Shown here in pieces: positions 60,244-64,000 of a stretch of 64,000 nt of DNA. The notes beneath the pieces are model-generated. The model saw only the letters and a program-made list of their open reading frames with translations. It ran no database searches and was not told where the DNA came from. Source of the stretch: Pseudomonas campi (GTDB lineage Bacteria > Pseudomonadota > Gammaproteobacteria > Pseudomonadales > Pseudomonadaceae); the NCBI RefSeq assembly GCF_013200955.2, contig NZ_CP053697.2, positions 124,001 to 188,000 on the forward strand. The letters run 5' to 3'. A program made the position numbers and the translations under genes. The first letter of the stretch is position 1, and every line of letters begins with the position of its first letter.

Positions 60244-60588
60244 ATGAAATTGCAACGCACCCTGGCCTGCGGCCTGCTGGCCCTGAGCCTCAGCCTGCCG
60301 GCCCTGGCCATGAACCTCAACGAGGCGATGAGTGCCCTGGGCGCGGCCAAGAGCAGCGGCCAGCTGGGCGAACAACCCAACGGCTACCTCGGCGTGGTCA
60401 GCCCCGGCGGATCGGCCGAAGAGGTCGCCCGCCTGATCAACCAGGCGCGCCAGGCCGAATACCAGCGCCTGGCCAAGGAAAACGGTCTGCAGCTGGGCGA
60501 TGTGGAAGCCCTGGCCGGACAGAAGGCGCTGGAGAAGACCCCGTCCGGGCAGTACATCCAGCTCAACGGCAAGTGGCTGCTCAAGTAG
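60244..60588 (+). CDS. ydbL: YdbL family DUF1318 periplasmic protein
   Basis: A 114-residue secreted protein with signal peptide (to about LPALA) and the DUF1318 motif GYLGVVSPGGSAEEVARLINQARQAEYQRLAKENG near the middle. In E. coli, YdbL acts as a chaperone for the YdbH-YnbE bridge. It lies 20 bases after ynbE and ends the operon. Confidence 0.93.
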   Translation: MKLQRTLACGLLALSLSLPALAMNLNEAMSALGAAKSSGQLGEQPNGYLGVVSPGGSAEEVARLINQARQAEYQRLAKENGLQLGDVEALAGQKALEKTPSGQYIQLNGKWLLK

Positions 60589-60763
60589 CCCTGGCCGGGC
60601 GTTCACTGGGCTCTGTCAATTATTCCGCTGCGCGAGTTTTACCTGCTGTTTTATCGCCAGGCCCCATTAGACGGTTGTCTGGCTCCCCGTAAAAGGCTTA
60701 TTTGCCGGAAATTATCGCCAAATACGCCCTTCTAAACAGTGAATAACACTGCTGTTGTCTTCC

Positions 60764-60769
60764 TATACT
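60764..60769 (+). promoter_or_regulatory. Candidate -10 of the dad operon within an AT-rich control region
   Basis: TATACT lies about 60 bases before the dadA ATG. The preceding 100 bases are unusually AT-rich for this window, as expected of Lrp-family binding regions. No -35 of good quality stands out, which fits an activator-dependent promoter. Confidence 0.45.
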
Positions 60770-60829
60770 GCGCTCAATCGTGCTCAGTAAAACAAACGCC
60801 AGCGAAAGCTCGCGACGAGGGAGACAATC

Positions 60830-62128
60830 ATGCGTGTTCTGGTTCTTGGCAGCGGTGTGATCGGTACCGCCAGCGCCTACTACCTGGCTCGTGCCGGCTT
60901 CGAGGTGGTGGTGGTCGACCGCCAGAACGGCCCGGCCCTGGAAACCAGTTTCGCCAACGCCGGCCAGGTCTCCCCCGGTTACGCCTCGCCCTGGGCCGCC
61001 CCGGGCGTGCCGCTGAAAGCCATCAAGTGGCTGCTGCAGCAGCACGCGCCGCTGGCGATCAAGGCCACCGCCGACATCGACCAGTACCTGTGGATGGCGC
61101 AGATGCTGCGCAACTGCACCGCCAGTCGCTACGCGGTGAACAAGGAACGCATGGTGCGCCTGTCCGAGTACAGCCGCGACTGCCTCGACGAGCTGCGCGC
61201 CGAGACCGGCATCAGCTACGAAGGCCGCCAGCTGGGCACCACCCAGCTGTTCCGCACCCAGGCGCAACTGGACAACGCGGCCAAGGACATCGCCGTGCTG
61301 GAAGCCTCCGGCGTGCCCTACGAATTGCTCGATCGCGACGCCATCGCGCGCGTCGAACCGGCCCTGGCCGGGGTCAAGCACAAGCTGGCCGGCGCCCTGC
61401 GCTTGCCCAACGACCAGACTGGCGACTGCCAGATGTTCACCGCCAAGCTGGCGGAGATGGCCAAGGCGCTGGGCGTGCAGTTCCGTTTCGGCTGCAATAT
61501 CGAGCGTCTCGACCATGCCGGCGACCGTATCAACGGCGTGTGGATCGACGGCAAGCTGGAAACCGCCGACCGCTACGTGCTCGCCCTCGGCAGCTACAGC
61601 CCGCAGCTGCTCAAGCCGCTGGGCGTGCGTGCGCCGGTCTACCCGCTCAAGGGCTATTCGCTGACCGTGCCGATCACCAACCCGGCCATGGCCCCGGCGT
61701 CGACCATTCTCGACGAGACCTACAAGGTCGCCATCACCCGTTTCGACAACCGCATCCGCGTCGGCGGCATGGCCGAAATCGCCGGTTTCGACCTGAGCCT
61801 CAACCCGCGCCGCCGCGCCACCCTGGAAATGATCACCGCCGATCTGTACCCGCAGGGCGGTGACCTGCGCCAGGCCGAGTTCTGGACCGGCCTGCGTCCG
61901 GCCACTCCGGACGGCACGCCGATTGTCGGTGGCACCGCTTACCGCAACCTGTTCCTCAACACCGGACACGGTACCCTTGGCTGGACCATGGCCTGCGGCT
62001 CCGGTCGCTTTCTCGCCGACCTGATGGCGAACAAGCGCCCGCAGATCAGCGCCGAAGGCCTGGATATTTCCCGCTACAGCAAGACCAAGGAGAGCCACAA
62101 GCATGTCCATCCAGCGCCTGCGCACTGA
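60830..62128 (+). CDS. dadA: D-amino acid dehydrogenase small subunit DadA
   Basis: DadA oxidises D-alanine and other D-amino acids to oxo acids, passing electrons to the respiratory chain at the inner membrane. The 432-residue protein starts with the FAD motif [29 protein letters not shown] and has [21 protein letters not shown] and the C-terminal [24 protein letters not shown] precedes the ATG. Its end overlaps the next gene by 26 bases. Confidence 0.97.
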   Translation: MRVLVLGSGVIGTASAYYLARAGFEVVVVDRQNGPALETSFANAGQVSPGYASPWAAPGVPLKAIKWLLQQHAPLAIKATADIDQYLWMAQMLRNCTASRYAVNKERMVRLSEYSRDCLDELRAETGISYEGRQLGTTQLFRTQAQLDNAAKDIAVLEASGVPYELLDRDAIARVEPALAGVKHKLAGALRLPNDQTGDCQMFTAKLAEMAKALGVQFRFGCNIERLDHAGDRINGVWIDGKLETADRYVLALGSYSPQLLKPLGVRAPVYPLKGYSLTVPITNPAMAPASTILDETYKVAITRFDNRIRVGGMAEIAGFDLSLNPRRRATLEMITADLYPQGGDLRQAEFWTGLRPATPDGTPIVGGTAYRNLFLNTGHGTLGWTMACGSGRFLADLMANKRPQISAEGLDISRYSKTKESHKHVHPAPAH

Positions 62129-62453
62129 AAAGCGCTACAGCGAAATCGTCATCCACAACGGCACCGTCTACCTGGCGGGGCAACTGGCTGACGACTACAG
62201 CGGCGATATCCGTGAGCAGACCCGGCAGACCCTGGCCAACATCGACCGGTTCCTCGCCGAGGCCGGCAGCGACAAGGCGAAGATTCTCTCGGTGACTATC
62301 TACCTCAAGGACATGGCCGACTATGCCGGCATGAACGAGGTCTACGACGCCTGGGTCGCCGAGGGCGCCGCCCCCGGTCGCGCCTGCGTCGAGGCCAAGC
62401 TGTACGACCCGCGCGTGCTGGTCGAGATGATGGTGATCGCCGCGCAATCCTGA
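62103..62453 (+). CDS. Rid family protein of the dad operon
   Basis: A 116-residue Rid protein distinct from the RidA at 30943. It has the family features [10 protein letters not shown], the helix [15 protein letters not shown] and the substrate-site end [21 protein letters not shown], with Arg in the equivalent place to RidA. Overlap with dadA and placement before dadX suggest it clears imines released by D-amino acid oxidation. Confidence 0.92.
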   Translation: MSIQRLRTEKRYSEIVIHNGTVYLAGQLADDYSGDIREQTRQTLANIDRFLAEAGSDKAKILSVTIYLKDMADYAGMNEVYDAWVAEGAAPGRACVEAKLYDPRVLVEMMVIAAQS

Positions 62454-62463
62454 ACATCCCTTT

Positions 62464-62493
62464 AGCCCGGCGTCCCCCCGCCGGGCTTTTTTT
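62464..62493 (+). terminator. Terminator-like hairpin between the rid gene and dadX
   Basis: AGCCCGGCG-tccccc-CGCCGGGCT followed by TTTTTTT. It lies inside the presumed dadA-rid-dadX operon, so it may be leaky and lower dadX expression. Confidence 0.85.
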
Positions 62494-62513
62494 AATCTGA
62501 AGAAGTTCCAGCC

Positions 62514-63587
62514 ATGCGTCCCGCCCGTGCCCTGATCGATCTGCAAGCCCTGCGCAACAACTACCAATTGGCCCGCGAAGTCACTGGCGCGAAAGCCCTG
62601 GCGGTGGTCAAGGCCGATGCCTACGGGCATGGCGCGGTGCGCTGCGCCCAGGCCCTGGCGAGCGAAGTCGACGGCTTTGCCGTGGCCTGCATCGAGGAGG
62701 CGCTGGAACTGCGCGAAGCGGGTATCAGCCAACCGATCCTGCTGCTGGAAGGCTTTTTCGATGCCGACGAGCTGGCGCTGATCGAACAGCATGCACTGTG
62801 GTGCGTGGTGCATTCGAGCTGGCAACTGGAGGTCATCGAGCGTACGCCGCTGCAGCGCCCGCTGACCGTCTGGCTGAAACTGGACTCGGGCATGCACCGG
62901 GTCGGCCTGCACCCCGCCGAGTACCGCGACGCGTACCAGCGCCTGCTGGCCAGCGGCAAGGTGGCGAAGGTGGTGCTGATGAGCCACTTCGCCCGCGCCG
63001 ACGAGCTGGACTGCCCGCGCAGCGCCGAGCAACTGGATGTGTTCGAGTGGGCCCGTGGCGGCCTGCAGGCGGAAGTCAGCCTGCGCAACTCGCCGGCCAT
63101 TCTCGGTTGGCCCAGCGTGCCCAGTGACTGGGTGCGCCCCGGCATCATGCTGTATGGCGCCACCCCGTTCGAACAGGCCCAGGAACTGGCCACGCGTCTG
63201 CAGCCGGTGATGACCCTGGAATCCAAAATTATCAGCGTGCGCGAACTGCCGGCTGGCGAGCCGGTGGGTTATGGGGCGCGCTTCGTCAGCGAGCGGCCGA
63301 CCCGCGTCGGCGTGGTCGCCATGGGCTATGCCGACGGTTACCCGCGGCATGCGCCGACCGGCACGCCGGTCATGGTCGATGGCCAGCTGACCCGCCTGAT
63401 CGGTCGCGTGTCGATGGACATGCTCACCGTCGACCTCACCGATCTGCCGCAGGCTGGGCTTGGCAGCCGGGTCGAACTGTGGGGGCGCAATGCGCTGGCC
63501 AGCGATGTGGCACAGGCCGCAGGCAGCATTCCCTACCAGCTGTTCTGCAACCTGAAGCGGGTGCCGAGGCTCTATTCCGGGAGCTAG
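62514..63587 (+). CDS. dadX: Catabolic alanine racemase DadX
   Basis: DadX interconverts L- and D-alanine, feeding DadA. The 357-residue PLP enzyme has the catalytic Lys33 in [10 protein letters not shown], the phosphate-binding and second-base region [13 protein letters not shown], and the late [14 protein letters not shown]. Full length and co-directional with dadA. Confidence 0.97.
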   Translation: MRPARALIDLQALRNNYQLAREVTGAKALAVVKADAYGHGAVRCAQALASEVDGFAVACIEEALELREAGISQPILLLEGFFDADELALIEQHALWCVVHSSWQLEVIERTPLQRPLTVWLKLDSGMHRVGLHPAEYRDAYQRLLASGKVAKVVLMSHFARADELDCPRSAEQLDVFEWARGGLQAEVSLRNSPAILGWPSVPSDWVRPGIMLYGATPFEQAQELATRLQPVMTLESKIISVRELPAGEPVGYGARFVSERPTRVGVVAMGYADGYPRHAPTGTPVMVDGQLTRLIGRVSMDMLTVDLTDLPQAGLGSRVELWGRNALASDVAQAAGSIPYQLFCNLKRVPRLYSGS

Positions 63588-63692
63588 TTGACAGCGCGCG
63601 AAGGATTTGCAAACGCAGTGTTGTAAATACTGAACACTGTTGCCATGATACGGCCAACTTTCCGTATCTGCTCCTCAAGGAGGACTCCAACA

Positions 63693-64000
63693 TTGGACGT
63701 CGGTGTTCGACTGCAATCCATTCGCAAACTCAAAGGCCTTTCCCAGCGTGAACTCGCCAAGCGGGCGGGCGTCACCAACAGCACCATTTCGATGATCGAG
63801 AAGAACAGCGTGAGCCCCTCGATCAGCTCGTTGAAAAAGGTGCTCAGCGGCATTCCCATGTCGTTGGTGGAATTCTTCTCCCTCGACGTGGAGCAGGATA
63901 ACCACACCCAGGTGGTGTACCGGGCCGACGAACTCACCGATCTTTCCAGCGGCGCCGTGACCATGAAGCTGATCGGCAAGGCGCATCCCAGCCGGGCCAT
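63693..64000 (+). CDS. pauR: XRE-cupin regulator, PauR/PuuR type (partial, cut by window end)
   Basis: Translation from TTG 63693, preceded by AAGGAGG, gives an HTH of the XRE type (LQSIRKLKGLSQRELAKRAG, VTNSTISMIEKNSVSPSISS) and the segment IPMSLVEFFSLD leading into a C-terminal cupin that is incomplete here. The frame stays open to base 64000. In P. aeruginosa the syntenic PauR represses gamma-glutamyl-polyamine catabolic genes, which fits the dehydrogenase and FAD oxidoreductase genes in this window. Confidence 0.9.
   Translation, partial: MDVGVRLQSIRKLKGLSQRELAKRAGVTNSTISMIEKNSVSPSISSLKKVLSGIPMSLVEFFSLDVEQDNHTQVVYRADELTDLSSGAVTMKLIGKAHPSRA

Noticed and set aside
60785..60800. A-rich AAAACAAACG before dadA as a Crc/Hfq binding motif
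   Set aside because: It does not meet the AAnAAnAA pattern; best register matches only six of eight positions.

Overview
The window is a GC-rich chromosomal segment of a Pseudomonas-type gammaproteobacterium. The evidence is the gene content and order: pstSCAB-phoU, phoBR next to ubiA/ubiC, HU-recG-oxyR-exbBD-tonB, spoT-rpoZ-gmk-yicC, rph, crc/pyrE, coaBC-dut-algC-argB, radC, rpmB-rpmG, and dadA-rid-dadX followed by a pauR-like regulator. Species cannot be fixed from the sequence alone. Almost everything is core chromosome. I see no prophage, CRISPR array, tRNA, rRNA or intact insertion sequence.

Layout. 0.1-2.3 kb: a hotdog thioesterase and an MHS-type MFS transporter, divergent. 2.4-9.4 kb: the phosphate uptake system PstSCAB with PhoU, with a PhoB box before pstS and a near-perfect one before pstC. 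9.5-12.0 kb: a response regulator, an M23 peptidase and a DUF805 membrane protein. 12.0-12.8 kb: a scrambled relic built from a small mobile repeat, a decayed 3' piece of a CorC/CBS-family gene and a copy of the M23 gene's 3' end. 12.9-19.6 kb, all minus strand: a secreted alpha/beta hydrolase, the intact CorC-family gene, phoR, phoB, ubiA and ubiC. 20-29 kb: rubredoxin, HU, small conserved proteins, an HDOD protein, recG-oxyR, tonB-exbD-exbB. 29-39 kb: an SDR protein, a lipoprotein, ridA, the stringent-response and nucleotide block, crc and pyrE. 39-48 kb: argB-algC-dut-coaBC, radC, a peptide-binding protein, rpmB-rpmG. 48.7-64 kb: amine and amino-acid catabolism (cupin, aldehyde dehydrogenase, FAD amine oxidoreductase, MocR and Lrp regulators, dadA-rid-dadX, pauR) with the YdbH-YnbE-YdbL envelope lipid-transport set.

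How the parts work together. PhoR/PhoB sense phosphate limitation through Pst and PhoU and act on the Pho boxes seen here. TonB-ExbB-ExbD drive outer-membrane uptake and have a Fur-like site upstream. The right end converts amines and D-amino acids to central metabolites; Crc, also encoded here, normally represses such routes.

The most unusual content is repetitive DNA. A MITE-like element is present in three copies with terminal inverted repeats and exact 3-bp TNA target duplications, plus one eroded relative. Two copies sit exactly on the TGA stop codon of a minus-strand gene or gene relic, and the relative begins just after a plus-strand stop codon. Four families of REP/BIME palindromes occupy gene ends, and at ubiC and radC the repeat itself supplies the stop codon.
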